This document shows, piece by piece, positions 53,924 to 64,000 of a stretch of DNA of 64,000 bases. Below the pieces are notes generated by a model. The model was not told the DNA's origin. It made no database searches and saw only the letters and a program-made list of their open reading frames with translations. The position numbers and the translations under genes were made by a program. This DNA is from Pachyseris speciosa (taxonomy: Eukaryota; Cnidaria; Anthozoa; Scleractinia; Pachyseridae): positions 327,501-391,500 of the forward strand of contig JAEMWC010000562.1 of NCBI GenBank assembly GCA_016490735.1, written 5' to 3'. Numbering within the stretch: the stretch's first letter is position 1; the number at the start of each line of letters is the position of its first letter.

Positions 53924-55858
53924 TTACAGAAGAGTCTGGCTGCTTGAATACAACTGCCAGCTGGGATCGTTATAATCCCAAAGAAGCTCTGTCGTCTCTG
54001 CAATGTCGTGGAGAGCGACAAGGAAAACACGTGGGATATTGCTGTCTTTATCTACCACGAACGGCTTCACGTTTGCATGTTGCCGTGAATGATTCAGCCA
54101 GGCACCCCTGGTTAACTTGGCACTTGGATTGCCTTCGTATGGATCAATCCTAAAAGGGGAGAGAATGTGTCATTACTACTTCCATCAATAAGTTAAACCG
54201 ACGCACTGATATCCCTGCATGACTATGTCACAGTTGGAAGAAGTTTGCAACTATAGGCGGGGAAATTACATGTGATACGCATGAAAACAATTGAAATGCT
54301 TCTGATTTATTATATCTCTCACTCATTACACGCATTGTTATTGGTCAATTCTGCAGGCCGTATTTTACAGTACGATCCGCTGTCCGACCCGATAAATTTT
54401 AAAGTTGCGAAAGTTGTGAAACTTGTAAAAGTGTTGGTTCTTGTAAACTTGATTCTTGCAATGGTTGCACGTTGTGCAAGCAGCCAATAAGATTAATTCG
54501 CATGTCAGTCATTCGTGGCAGTTGACCGTTCCGCTTGACTTCAACTAGTTAAGTTTCCCTTCCGCCGGATTAACCTCAGAGATATAACAAATCTTACTAA
54601 CCTCGTTTTCTTGTTCCGTACTGTAAGTTACAGGTCCTCGCTTTTTCTTCCGTTGATTTATATGGTCCAAGCGCGAAGCACGCGGGCCATAAATCAACGA
54701 GATAAAACTCGGTCCGTAACTCACAGTACGGACCTCGGATTCGGTTAGCAACAAGCGGCATATCGTTCATTGTTTTCATGGTAATCATGACAGGCAACGG
54801 CAAAGACAAAGACGGGGCTCTTCTTCCACAAAACCCACTTCTTTTCTTTCGGTATATGTAGAGAGGTCTCAACTAAAAAATGTAGTACGATGTTGATAGG
54901 AATTGCATATTCAAGTAATGATAAGTAGATGTCTGCCACTCTATGTGATGTCTCCAATAACGTTATACGTCAAAAAAATATTACGCTTTTAAGGCTTTAT
55001 CACGTGCGACCCCGCCACTGAAGAAGTATTTTCTCTTATTTACTATAAACACTTACGCTATCTGGTGTCCCGCACTTTCGATCACCATCAGTACACAAGG
55101 CTTTCCCTGTTCTTCGTATTGCCGTTCCCTCCTCTCCGCCTCTTCAACTGAGGTTATTTCTCCTTCATATTCGCAAATTATTTCCCCTTTCATTATATCT
55201 CGGGAAGCGAAAGCGCACATCCCCGCACCACGCGGATCAGCTGGTACATTATGCAACTAGGGATGAAAACAAATAACATTGAACTCTATTCCGAGTAAAT
55301 TTATAATATATTAGGGAAAATCAGCTTACTATTCAGAATTAATGTAATTATAAATACTTACCTCAATCGGTGGTTGCGGCTTAGGGTTGAAGGACTTATA
55401 CTCCTGAAGCCGTTCACGCATTATCTGGCCCCCAAATTCAATTGCTGGCTCTTTTCGGGGGCGTACGAGCTTTATCCCTGTGTAACCTCGAATTTTTCCC
55501 GCTCGGGTTGTGGACTTAACTTCCCACTCTTTGTTTTGGACGAGGTCTGTTACTGCTTTCTTAAATTGCTGAGTGAAAAAGTGTAATACAAATACATTCT
55601 GTAAGCACGAATTGCACTTTTCATTCAAATGAAACGATACAGCTAATTTGAATATTTTTCTTTGTGTTAAGTTTTAGTTCGCACGACCTTTACCACGTAT
55701 GGAAAGTTAACTTTACCCTACTTATTTAAAGACCGCGAACTTCCATAAATAGAAGCACTAACAAACACTTTACTGCGGAGAGGACGGTAAAAATGCGTCC
55801 CCTCACGTACCTTGCATCCCCAGGGGCACCGAATGAGCGTTTTTGTAAATTCTGGCAT
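53924..55858 (-). CDS. SET-domain lysine methyltransferase, KMT5A-like (four exons)
   Basis: Exons: 55858-55811 (MPEFTKTLIRCPWGCK), 55568-55362, 55256-55057, 54149-53924; 681 bases, 226 residues plus stop; all junctions GT-AG and frame-consistent (phases 0, 0, 2). SET features: PRGAGMCAFASRDI (G-x-G), KGEIICEYEGE, WLNHSRQHAN (NHS motif), RVFLVALHDI and ELLWDYND (the usual DYG is DYN). The order and the lack of pre-SET and post-SET cysteines fit KMT5A/PR-Set7-type enzymes, which monomethylate histone H4 Lys20 in chromosomes. Cnidarians have many KMT5A-like paralogues, so substrate is uncertain. The start is provisional: another exon-like frame lies upstream near 56170-56250. Confidence 0.8.
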
Positions 55859-56167
55859 GTTCGGACTTATAAGGACTTCAAGGGAACATTCAGGCCATTA
55901 AAAAAAATTAGCCGACTGCCTTGTATCCTAAAATTTCCCAACCGCTGTAAGTTGATTTTTCAATGAGGGTAGTGTACTATAATATCGCCTCAAGATCAAA
56001 GTTTAGGAAAGAATATTCTACTCAGTTTTTTTATCTCGATGTAAACTGAAATTCTTTGTGCTTTGGAACATTTTTGCGGCTCGTAACCAAAATGGGTTAG
56101 TCAGTCAAAATTCGACTAGTTATAAATTTGGAAGAAAATAAATCGAGTAAATTGTACTTTTAAGTAC

Positions 56168-56253
56168 TTGCCTTATCAAAAGCTTTCTTCTTGATGAGAT
56201 ATTGTGTCTGGCCGTGCAAACTATCCTCTTCGGTCCACAAAGCCACGGCTGCA
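56168..56253 (-). other. Possible upstream exon of the SET gene
   Basis: After an in-frame stop, the minus strand reads CAAVALWTEEDSLHGQTQYL IKKKAFDK and then GCAAGT, which could be a GC-type donor. No matching acceptor in a compatible phase was found before exon 55858-55811, so it is not joined to the gene. Confidence 0.25.
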
Positions 56254-56479
56254 CACTATTGCCCGAAGGCTTCGCTGGTCGCTACAAAGCTGTCGCGCGC
56301 TCCTTTTTTAAGGCTAAGATTAACAAACCTTGTTAAAAAGGGGCATTTTGCCCCTCGCCTTTGTTTTAGCATAACTTGTCGAACATTACCAAACTTCGGC
56401 ATCTTGTCACTGAGTGATGTGATCAACTTGAAATGACGATCGCTTAACTTAATTTGTCCCTTTAAAGCGTCGACACGAG

Positions 56480-56670
56480 CGTGGGAAATTTGTGGCGCTG
56501 ATCATGAGCCGAAAATCTTCCCACAGCAAAAAAGCCTACATACCCCAGAAAAAAACTGGCTCTTTTTACGGTTGTAGAAACTTTTTGGCGCTGATCATGT
56601 AGCCGAAAATCTTCCCACGGTAAAAAACAACAACATATCACTAAAAAAACTGGCTCTTATATGCTTGTTC
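56480..56670. repeat. About 95-base imperfect tandem duplication
   Basis: GGCGCTGATCATG(T)AGCCGAAAATCTTCCCAC ... AAAAAACTGGCTCTT occurs twice in succession (56490 and 56584). Non-coding. Confidence 0.75.
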
Positions 56671-56862
56671 CCAAAATTGGAGTGCGTAGACGAAGAAAAT
56701 AAAGATATAATAATAATATAACCAAATATAAAGGAAACATACATCTAACAAATAAAAAAATCTTAACCATGCTATGAAGTAGTGAACAAACACGAGCCGC
56801 AGGCCAGTGTTTCGATTCTCACTACTTGAATACTCTCGTCACTTCCTTGAGTACCTTACCAG

Positions 56863-57066
56863 AGGCTCTGCCAGGGGAGGGTTCCGTGTCGCTTGTTTGA
56901 ATTTTAAAATCTCCCGTGTCGGTGTTTAAATCGCTAATTCTCGGCCTTGATGCCACTGTCGGAATTTTGCTGGGAATGATGTCGCCTGTCGGGATTTCAT
57001 TTTTTGTGCTGTTGCTACTTTTTGGGCCATGTCGCTTGTCGGAATTTACCCCTGGCAGGGCCTCTT
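56863..57066. mobile_element. MITE related to the repeat at 1431
   Basis: Ends AGAGGCTCTGCCAGGGG and, inverted, AGAGGCCCTGCCAGGGG. Interior of TGTCGG(A/G)ATTT repeats. Non-coding. Confidence 0.6.
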
Positions 57067-57565
57067 ACAACATAGCAAGTTACGCGTAAGGCTATTTTTA
57101 TTTTGTTTTTAATATAGCTTTTCCCACATTGTAGATAAATTCGTTTCAATTTGAAATAAAAACTGGGAAAATTATTTTCTTGTCAGCTTGCAAACGTGGA
57201 ATGGAGTCACTCAGTGAACACTGTGTTTTGTTAGTTGTTCGAGTTCGTTTTAACGACTGCTAAAATCGTTCACAGTCTTCAGACAAAAGAAGCAGCTCTT
57301 AGAATTTCTGTCATTAGTTCTATGGTATGACTGTACCGAGAGGTCTTGTAAACAATGCCAGACTGGGAAGGCTTCTAATAAGAAAAATATTATTACACGC
57401 TGCCGTCGTATCTTATTATTTCAAGTACCTGTGTCTGTTCCCCTTCAAGACCTTCACAGATCAATAAGCAAGCTACTGAAAAGACGTCCTGTAGTTAGCC
57501 GTTTTCAGTCAGACAACGTATCGTGTACTTAAAAAAAACCTTAAACAAAAAACAGTGAAGTGTTG
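57067..57565. other. Spacer, nothing recognised
   Basis: No gene or repeat assigned. Confidence 0.35.
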
Positions 57566-60500
57566 TCAAGAGAAGGATAGGTGAGAATCGTCGGCATCCT
57601 CGTCTCGAAGAGGCGATGGTTTGCACACAGGGCGGGCGGGGCAGGATCTCGCGTGGCTGTGAAGCCCGATCTTGGAGTGGCAGTCCCTCATGCAGTTTAC
57701 GCAGATGTAGGTAGATGGGGCGCGCACGGAGGCCGCGCGCTGCTTTCTCGCCACTCTCTTCAATGTGGACTGGACTCTCCCGTGTTCCTCAGCTTTCGAG
57801 GCTCCCGCTTTGACACTGTGCCGCCAGGTGTCGCGATCGGTAGCAGTGTCCCCCAGCTGGTTGTGTTGATGTTGGCTGCTTTGAGGTCGCGCTTGATGGT
57901 GTCTTTGAAGCGCAGCAGAGGTCAACGGGCGCCGTCGCGCAGTTCTCCGTAGAGAATCTCTCGTGGCAGGCACTGAGGCTCCATGCGGTGAACATGTCCA
58001 AGCCAGCGGAGGCGTCTCTGAATGAGCATAGAGGGTATGCTCGAGAGACCGGCGCGCTGAAGGACCTCAGTGTTTCGGACTTCGTCCTGCCATTTGATGT
58101 GCAGAAGGCGTCGAAACGAGCGGAGGTAGAACCCATTGAGGCGTCACTCTTGTCTGGCGTAGGTCGTCCAAGACTCGCTGCTATAGAGGAAAGTCGACAG
58201 GACACAGGCTTGGTAGACGCAGGCCTTGGTCCTTTCGCTCAGCAGGCTGTTGTTCCACACTCGCTTGTTGAGTTTGGCTATGACCCCTGCAGCCTTAGCG
58301 ATTCTCGAGCTGATCTCGGCCTCGAGAGATGTTGAGCTTGTCACTGTGGAGCCCAGGTAGATGAAGGCGTCCACGACCTCGAGCTGAGTGTCCCCGATTG
58401 TGATGGAAGGTGGGGACTCGGCACCCTGCGCCATGATGTTGGTCTTCTTGAGGCTGATTGTTAGCCCAAACTCCCTGCAAGTAGCGGAAAACTTGTCGAC
58501 CAGGCGCTGAAGACCTTCCTCGCTGTGAGATCTTAAAGCATCATCGCCTGCGAACAGCAGCTGGCGTATCAGCACCTCGTAGGTCTTAGTGTTGGCGCGG
58601 AGTCTGGCGATGTTGAAGAGTTTGCCATCTTGCCTCGGCGAAGGCGTACTGCACAGTCGGCGAAGGCGTCCTGCAGGAGCATCGAGAAGAAGATCCCGAA
58701 CAGTGTTGGTGCTAAGACGCAGCCCTGCTTCACTCCACTACTGACTGGGAAGGGGTCAGAGGTGGCCCCATCAAAGCAAACCGTGCTCTGCATGTACTGA
58801 TGGAAGGAGGTGATGACTGCCAGGATTTGAGAGGACACCCAATCTTCTGCAGGATCTGGAAGAGCCCGCTTCTTCTCACCAAGTCGAAGACTTTGGTGAG
58901 GTCCAGGAAAGCGAGGAACAATGGCTACTGCTGCTCTCGACACTTCTTCTGCAGCTGTCGGAGGGAGACGATTATGTCCACTGTGGACCTCCCGGCTCTG
59001 AAGCCACATTATGACTCGGGGTAGACGCGCGAAGCGAGGCTCTGTAGGCGGTTGAGGGCGACTCGGGAGAAGACTTTACCGACGATGCTCAGGAGAGAGA
59101 TACCGCGATAGTTGTTACAATCGCTGCGGTCACCCTTGTTCTTATATAAGGTGACGATGTTGCCATCTCTCATATCTTGGGGAATGAGGCCTTGCTCCCA
59201 GCACAGGCACAGGAGCTCATGAAGCGGTTGCAGGATGGTCTGCTTCCCCTGCTTCAGCACTTCAGGCGGAATACCGTCCTTCCCCGGCGCCTTGCCGCAG
59301 GCGAGATAGTCGATGGCTTTGCTGAGCTCCTTCAGTGTGGGCGGGGTGTCGAGCTCTTCCATGACTGGTAGGCCCGGCAGGGCGTCGAGGGCAGCGTCTG
59401 TGGCGATGTTCTGTGTCGCGTAAAGCTCGAGGTAATGCTCAATCCATCGCTGCAGCTGCTTGCTCTGGTCGGTGATGGTCTCGCCAGTCTTTTATTCCAG
59501 CGGGGCTGTTTTGACGCTCGTGGGGCCGTGGCAGTTTTGATCCCCTCGTAAATTCCTCTGGCGTAGCCGCGGTCGGCAACTGACTGGATCTGGGCGCACA
59601 GGGTCTGCCAATACTCGTTTGCGCAGCGGCGGGCGGTCTGCTGGGCCTTGCTTCTAGCTGCTTTGAGAGCGTCGCGTGGGCTAGGGCAGGTATTCTGCTT
59701 GTGGTCCAGCAGTCCTTTTCTCCTGGCCTCCGTGACTGGCTGCATCTCTTCCCAATGTGCCTCGAACCAATCAGCATTCTTGTGTTCTTTCTTCCCGAAA
59801 GCGGCCATGGCTGGGTCGTAGATGGCATTGCGGAGATGGTTCCAGGTGGCGACGGGGTCGCCCGGGTCGCTGGGGGGTGGCTGCGTAGCGAGCCTATCCT
59901 TGAAGTTGTCGGCGAAGCTCTGAGCCTTGGTCGGGTCGAAAGTGCCACAGGTGTTGATGCGGGGGAACCCCTTCGTCCTGGTGTGGTGGATCTTTCTGGG
60001 TTTCAGCCTGACCTTGCTGGCGACGAGAGAGTTGTCGGTGTCGCAATCAGCGCAGTGGTAGCTTCGCGTGTGAAGGATGGTGCTGAGGTCCACTCTCCTG
60101 GTGATGACGAGGTCTAGCTGGTGCCAGTGGTGGGACCGAGGGTGTCTCCAAGACACGTGCATCCCCTTGCACGTGAAGTAAGAGTTGGTGATGCAGAGGC
60201 CGTGGTGGCAACAGAGTTTGAGCAGTCTCTGTCCGTTATCGTTCATCCTGCAAATGCCCTGGTGGCCTAGACAGGTGGGCCATACTTGCCAGTCGGCCCC
60301 AACGCGGGCGTTGAAGTTGCCTAGCAAGTATATGGCTTCGTAGTTCGGGATTCCTGACAGCAAGTCTCCTAGGGCCTCGTAGAACTGGTCCTTCGCTTCA
60401 GGGGTGGAGGTTAGCACAGGAGCGTAGGCTGAGATGATGTTGACGTAGCCTAGGGAGGTCTTCATGCGCAGGGTGAACAATCTTGATGTTCCTCCTGTGG

Positions 60501-60840
60501 GTGTTTCTGTGGTGGCGAGCAGCGAGTTCCTCACGGCAAAACCTACACCGTGCTGCCTGGGCACATCCTGAGACAGGCCCTGCCAAAAGAAGGTGTAGTG
60601 TGATTCTCTAAGAGATCCGCTGTCGGGCAGTCGGGTTTCCTGGAGGCAGGCGACATCGATGTTAAGTCGTGCTGCCTCCATGTTGATGATGGCTGTCTTG
60701 CGGGAGTCGTCGATCTGCAGAAGGTCCGCAGAGAGTCCCGGGCATATTGTGCAAACGTTCCAGCTTGCGAAACGAAGAGCTGGAGTCTTCTTTGGTTTTT
60801 TCTTGAGTTGACTGCTTGGTGCGGGATTACACTCACCTTT
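57566..60840 (-). pseudogene. RTE-like LINE ORF2 (endonuclease, RT, C-terminal finger), decayed
   Basis: Endonuclease at 60681-59332: DVACLQETRLPDSGSLRE, HGVGFAVRNSLL, LLGNFNARVG (D changed to N), HHWHQLDLVITRR. RT follows: GKAPGKDGIPPEVLKQ, IVTLYKNKGDRSDCNNYRGI, FLAFLDLTKVFDLV, SSGVKQGCVLAPTLF, and FAGDDA where FADDAA is expected. A CAA-to-TAA change near 59009 and several frameshifts break the frame. The last frame ends YICVNCMRDCHSKIGLHSHA, a Cys/His finger typical of this lineage. Similar proteins are often mis-annotated as craniofacial development protein 2 (BovB/RTE-derived). Inactive. Confidence 0.8.
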
Positions 60841-61640
60841 CAGGACAGGTGCCCCTAAGCTCTACGCACCCAGTAGAGCAAGCGAGTGTGACAGGGTTAG
60901 CACCTTACTGGCCGGGGGCTGCCCGGCTTGAGGCGGGCGGTAGCTACCCAATGAAGCTGAAGAGCCTCTCCCACCGTCGAACGAGGCCCCTGGCGCTCCG
61001 TCGTTGCGCCAATCGGCCGGAACTTATAACCGGTAACTGCCTCGTCTCGTTAAGTGTGCCGGAATCTTGCGACTCCACTAGAGGTCAACTCTCCAGGTGT
61101 GCTAAAGGCCTGGGCGTGTGAATATGGAGACGCTGGGCAGCCCACACTGCAGTGTCCCCCTCCCTCTCGGTGTCGCTGGCAGGATCCAAGGGAAAGGATG
61201 AACCAATACAACTTGAGGCCAGGTCCACTGCAGGAGTTGCCGGATGCAGACGCAGAGCGGCTACAACCGCCTTCGGTGTTCCACTCCGGGTCTTTTTCCT
61301 CGAGGTGACCTTCCTGAAGCCTTTTCTGGATCGCTGCAAGGCAGCGGAGATTTGGAATCAGGGTTTTCCTTCCCCTAGATGAGCTGCCTTCGAAGGCTGA
61401 AGAGTCCCATCTACCCCGGGCAACTGGTTATAAGGCGCCAGTAACTCGCCTTCGCCCCTGCTCCTGTTAGTGGTGCCAGTTTGGCCACGAGGAGGCCGGA
61501 GTCGGACTTGGCTGCCAGAGGCTATGAGAGACGCACGTTTTGAGGGGCACTTCGAGAGGCTGCGAGAGCCCAGCCTCGCAACCCACCCCTCGGCTATAAC
61601 AGCCTTACGAAACCAAAGGCCTGGGCGTGTGAATATGTAT
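60841..61640 (-). mobile_element. 5' UTR of the RTE-like LINE, with an internal direct repeat
   Basis: GC-rich compared with its surroundings, with no conserved protein. The words AAGGCCTGGGCGTGTGAATA occur at 61105-61125 and 61614-61634, bounding a 509-base interval that may be a tandem 5' UTR unit. Confidence 0.5.
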
Positions 61641-61689
61641 GAATATGTATGAAAATCATATATTTGAACTGCGATGCAGATTGAAGAAC

Positions 61690-61935
61690 GAATATGTGAA
61701 TGATCATAGCAGTTATCAACACTACTTAAGCAGTAGTGAAAACCGCCTGTAAAGAAGAACAAATTGACCAGCACTCAGTTGGCTTGTTAACGTAGCTGGT
61801 AGAGCACTGTACCGGAATCGTAGAGGTCGTGGGTTCGAATCCCGTACAATCCTGAATTTTTTTCAGGCCTTATTTTTTACTACCGTTTAAGTAGTGTTCA
61901 TAACTGCGGTGATCATTCACATATTCAGAGAGAGG
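61690..61935 (+). mobile_element. tRNA-derived SINE with an inverted partial copy
   Basis: tRNA-like head at 61781-61852: A box TAGCTGGTAGAGC, B box GGGTTCGAATCCC, acceptor arms GGCTTGT/ACAATCC pairing at six of seven positions. It is followed by a CCTGAATTTTTTTCAGG hairpin and a tail TTTAAGTAGTGTTCATAACT. The inverse of that tail is at 61690-61735, so two copies abut head to head. The anticodon stem is imperfect; a functional tRNA gene is unlikely. Confidence 0.65.
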
Positions 61936-61939
61936 ATAA

Positions 61940-63340
61940 CCAAACCGTTTATTTCGTTGCTAACTTTTCCTTGGCTTTACAACGTTTGATGAGCAAAAAT
62001 TTTCTTTATAAGGGAGAAATCCAACGTTTGATTTCGTTTGATTTTACTTCCGGAACGGGCGCGGTCCGGATGGAATAAGGCTGGACCGGCTAAAAGCGCA
62101 TTATTAGCCAATCATTTTTAAGGATTTAGGTTCCGTCCCGCTGAGATGCTTCAGGAAAAAAATAAGATCCTTTTTTAAAAAACATTATACATACATATTT
62201 TTTATTAATATGAATTAGAAACAAAAATGAGATGTCGCATTGTTTCAAAATGATCGACAATTGCTTTATTCACTACTTTCACGCACTTTTCTTGGCATTG
62301 CGATTTGAAGATGCCAACTTTGTACCAAAACCAAGATTATAAGATTGACGTTGAGTAGATCCCAGGCTTGCAAATGCAACTGAGGCAACGTTTTAATGCA
62401 ATGAGCTAATAATAGTGAACGATTTTATCTTCGCCATATGCATAATGACCATTATCCGAGCATTTTATTGGTGTCTTTTGAATACCTTGAACATTTTAGA
62501 AGGAAAGACGGAGTATTAAGTCAAAGCTTTTTACTGGGGAATGAAAGGTGGGATCGAGTAGTGATGAATGAATGAATCATTCGTTTACCATTCATTGATT
62601 TTTCACTCATTTAGATAAATGATTTTCCGCCGCTCACCCGACGATTTCAGTAACCAACGAAGAATCCTTCACCAATCACGCTTATCAATCAACCCTTATC
62701 GCCAATCATGCTGTCTCAACTGCGGTAAAATCTATCGTACTATTTACCACTACGCAATTTTTTAAAGACTATTGAGTACATTTTTGAGCTTTCCAACGTG
62801 TTTGGCCTGAAAACTATTTGAGTTTTAACTGGTACTCAGGCCACAGAAAAACAGTCTTGAAAGTTTGTTTTGACGGTTAACATGATTAAAGCACGTGCGT
62901 CATCTTCCAGTGAAATGATATGTCTTTTGAAGGGACAGCGTTTCTCAAACAAATTTTAATGGATATTTTCCTCGATAACCTTAACCTAGAATCTGGAAGA
63001 ACTTTCAAGAGAAGTAAAAGGATCGTAAACAGATCTTATAAGAGCACCTTCAATTATCTATAACGCGTCATTGCATCCAGCGTCATAGCGCTCTATCAAT
63101 ACCCCCTGCGTGACATTCGTAACGATGTTTCCTATTGATAATATTACGTCTCGAACAATCTACCACATACGACTTTCCCTGCAACGGCAATAGACCCTTC
63201 TAGCCTTTTTACCATCTAAAATACCAAAGGCTTATAAAATCGATGCAGCAAAATTGTACGTGTATACTACATGTGAAGTACATGCATAATCCAGTGGAAA
63301 TAATTTTCTTTTTACACTGGATGCGTCTTGCATTTTCTAG
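61940..63340. other. Intergenic stretch, nothing recognised
   Basis: No protein family seen on either strand. A (GAAT)n run with its inverse lies at 62560-62600. Confidence 0.4.
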
Positions 63341-63371
63341 CTAAAACCGATCTACACGCTTTGTGAAGGAA

Positions 63372-64000
63372 ATGGAACAGGCAGTTGTGACTGGTGGGAG
63401 AGTTGGGCACACGCAGAGAGACAAGTTTCCAAAGACCCTTACCTTGCAGCTAGATTTCGACAAATCACTCAGGACTCCTAAAATCACTTCTCAGGACTGC
63501 TATTTCTCTGCGAAGCTAAGAACGCACCACCTGGGTATGTACTGTGCAAACGACGATAACATTTATTGTTTCCTGTATGACGAGTGTACCGCTAGCTCAG
63601 GGCCGAATGAAGTCATCAGTCTTCTTGACTATTTACTCATTCAAATCGAGAATAAGCTCGGAAAACATGACCACATTATCATTTGGTGTGATAACGCTCC
63701 TGGACAGTTCAAGGAATGTTTCCTGTTCTTTTACCTCGACTATATCGTGAGATGTGGGAAGTTTTTGAGAGCTGACTTGAAGTTTTTGCTGGAGGGACAC
63801 ACTTACTCCGTTTGTGATAGACGCTTTGGAACCATACAAAGTATTTTTCAAAGGCAAGAAATTATCGACGTTCCTCGAAAATGGGCAACCGTCTTAGAAC
63901 GTGAGCAACTATCGAACGTGGTAGTTAACTGGGTTACATTGAACATGATAAAAGACTACAAATCTTTCCTCCGATTGCAGTACGTCAGCCGGAACGAGGA
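63372..64000 (+). CDS. Transposon-associated DUF7869-like protein, 3'-open
   Basis: From ATG 63372 the plus strand is open to the window edge (209 codons): MEQAVVTGGRVGHTQRDKFP..., YFSAKLRTHHLGMYCAND, then HIIIWCDNAPGQFKECFLFF, LRADLKFLLEGHTYSVCDRR and FGTI. The D-N-x-x-GQ motif and the LKFLxxGHTYxxCDRxFG block are, from memory, typical of a protein family (DUF7869) expanded in cnidarians and other animals and thought to be transposon-derived. An in-frame TAA lies at 63342-63344. The protein continues outside the window; whether it is intact is unknown. Confidence 0.5.
   Translation, partial: MEQAVVTGGRVGHTQRDKFPKTLTLQLDFDKSLRTPKITSQDCYFSAKLRTHHLGMYCANDDNIYCFLYDECTASSGPNEVISLLDYLLIQIENKLGKHDHIIIWCDNAPGQFKECFLFFYLDYIVRCGKFLRADLKFLLEGHTYSVCDRRFGTIQSIFQRQEIIDVPRKWATVLEREQLSNVVVNWVTLNMIKDYKSFLRLQYVSRNE

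Noticed and set aside
57581..57952. Plus-strand frame opposite the LINE C-terminus, and similar ones at 59701-60117
   Set aside because: Mirrors of GC-rich LINE coding sequence on the minus strand; minus-strand RT and finger motifs are clear.
61781..61852. Functional tRNA gene
   Set aside because: A and B boxes and acceptor arms are good, but the anticodon stem mispairs, position 33 is not T, and SINE tail sequence follows directly.

Overview
The window looks like nuclear DNA of a hexacorallian cnidarian, most likely a stony coral. It is AT-rich and has GT-AG introns, tRNA-derived SINEs, several LINE lineages, a Penelope-like element, TTAA- and TAA-targeted miniature transposons, and a long satellite array. 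Nothing bacterial, viral or CRISPR-like is seen. Calls rest on reading translations and comparing repeated segments inside the window; no database search was possible.

Region 1 (about 1-39.6 kb) is a minus-strand tandem array of one gene family, in units of roughly 13-14 kb. The best copy (gene C, exons within 23628-29278) has four exons, all joined in phase 1, and predicts a 558-residue type II membrane protein: short cytoplasmic tail, one membrane span, short coiled-coil-like stem, an R-N-R-R site, a cysteine pair, 24 Gly-X-Y collagen triplets, two Ig domains and a C-terminal PHR domain. The plan resembles colmedin/gliomedin-type membrane collagens, but with Ig plus PHR in place of olfactomedin. 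Gene A shows only its intact first exon. Gene B has an intact first exon, an expanded and frameshifted collagen exon, no Ig exons found, and a PHR exon split by a 1.07-kb insertion. Gene D is a relic in three pieces. Introns and flanks are paralogous too, so the copies act as empty-site controls that expose many small transposon insertions.

Region 2 (39.6-52.9 kb) is one minus-strand LINE whose open reading frame is interrupted at a single TTAA by 10.57 kb of foreign DNA. That DNA is a 160-bp satellite array (itself holding a 3.0-kb TIR element and one flipped monomer) followed by an exactly 1000-bp piggyBac-like element. Joining the flanks across the TTAA restores the LINE frame.

Region 3 (53-56.3 kb) holds an apparently intact single-domain SET methyltransferase gene of KMT5A-like type on the minus strand, with four exons and 226 predicted residues.

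Region 4 (56.4-64 kb) holds repeats, a decayed RTE-like LINE (57.6-61.6 kb), an inverted pair of tRNA-SINE segments, and at the right edge the start of a plus-strand open frame of a transposon-associated type that runs out of the window.
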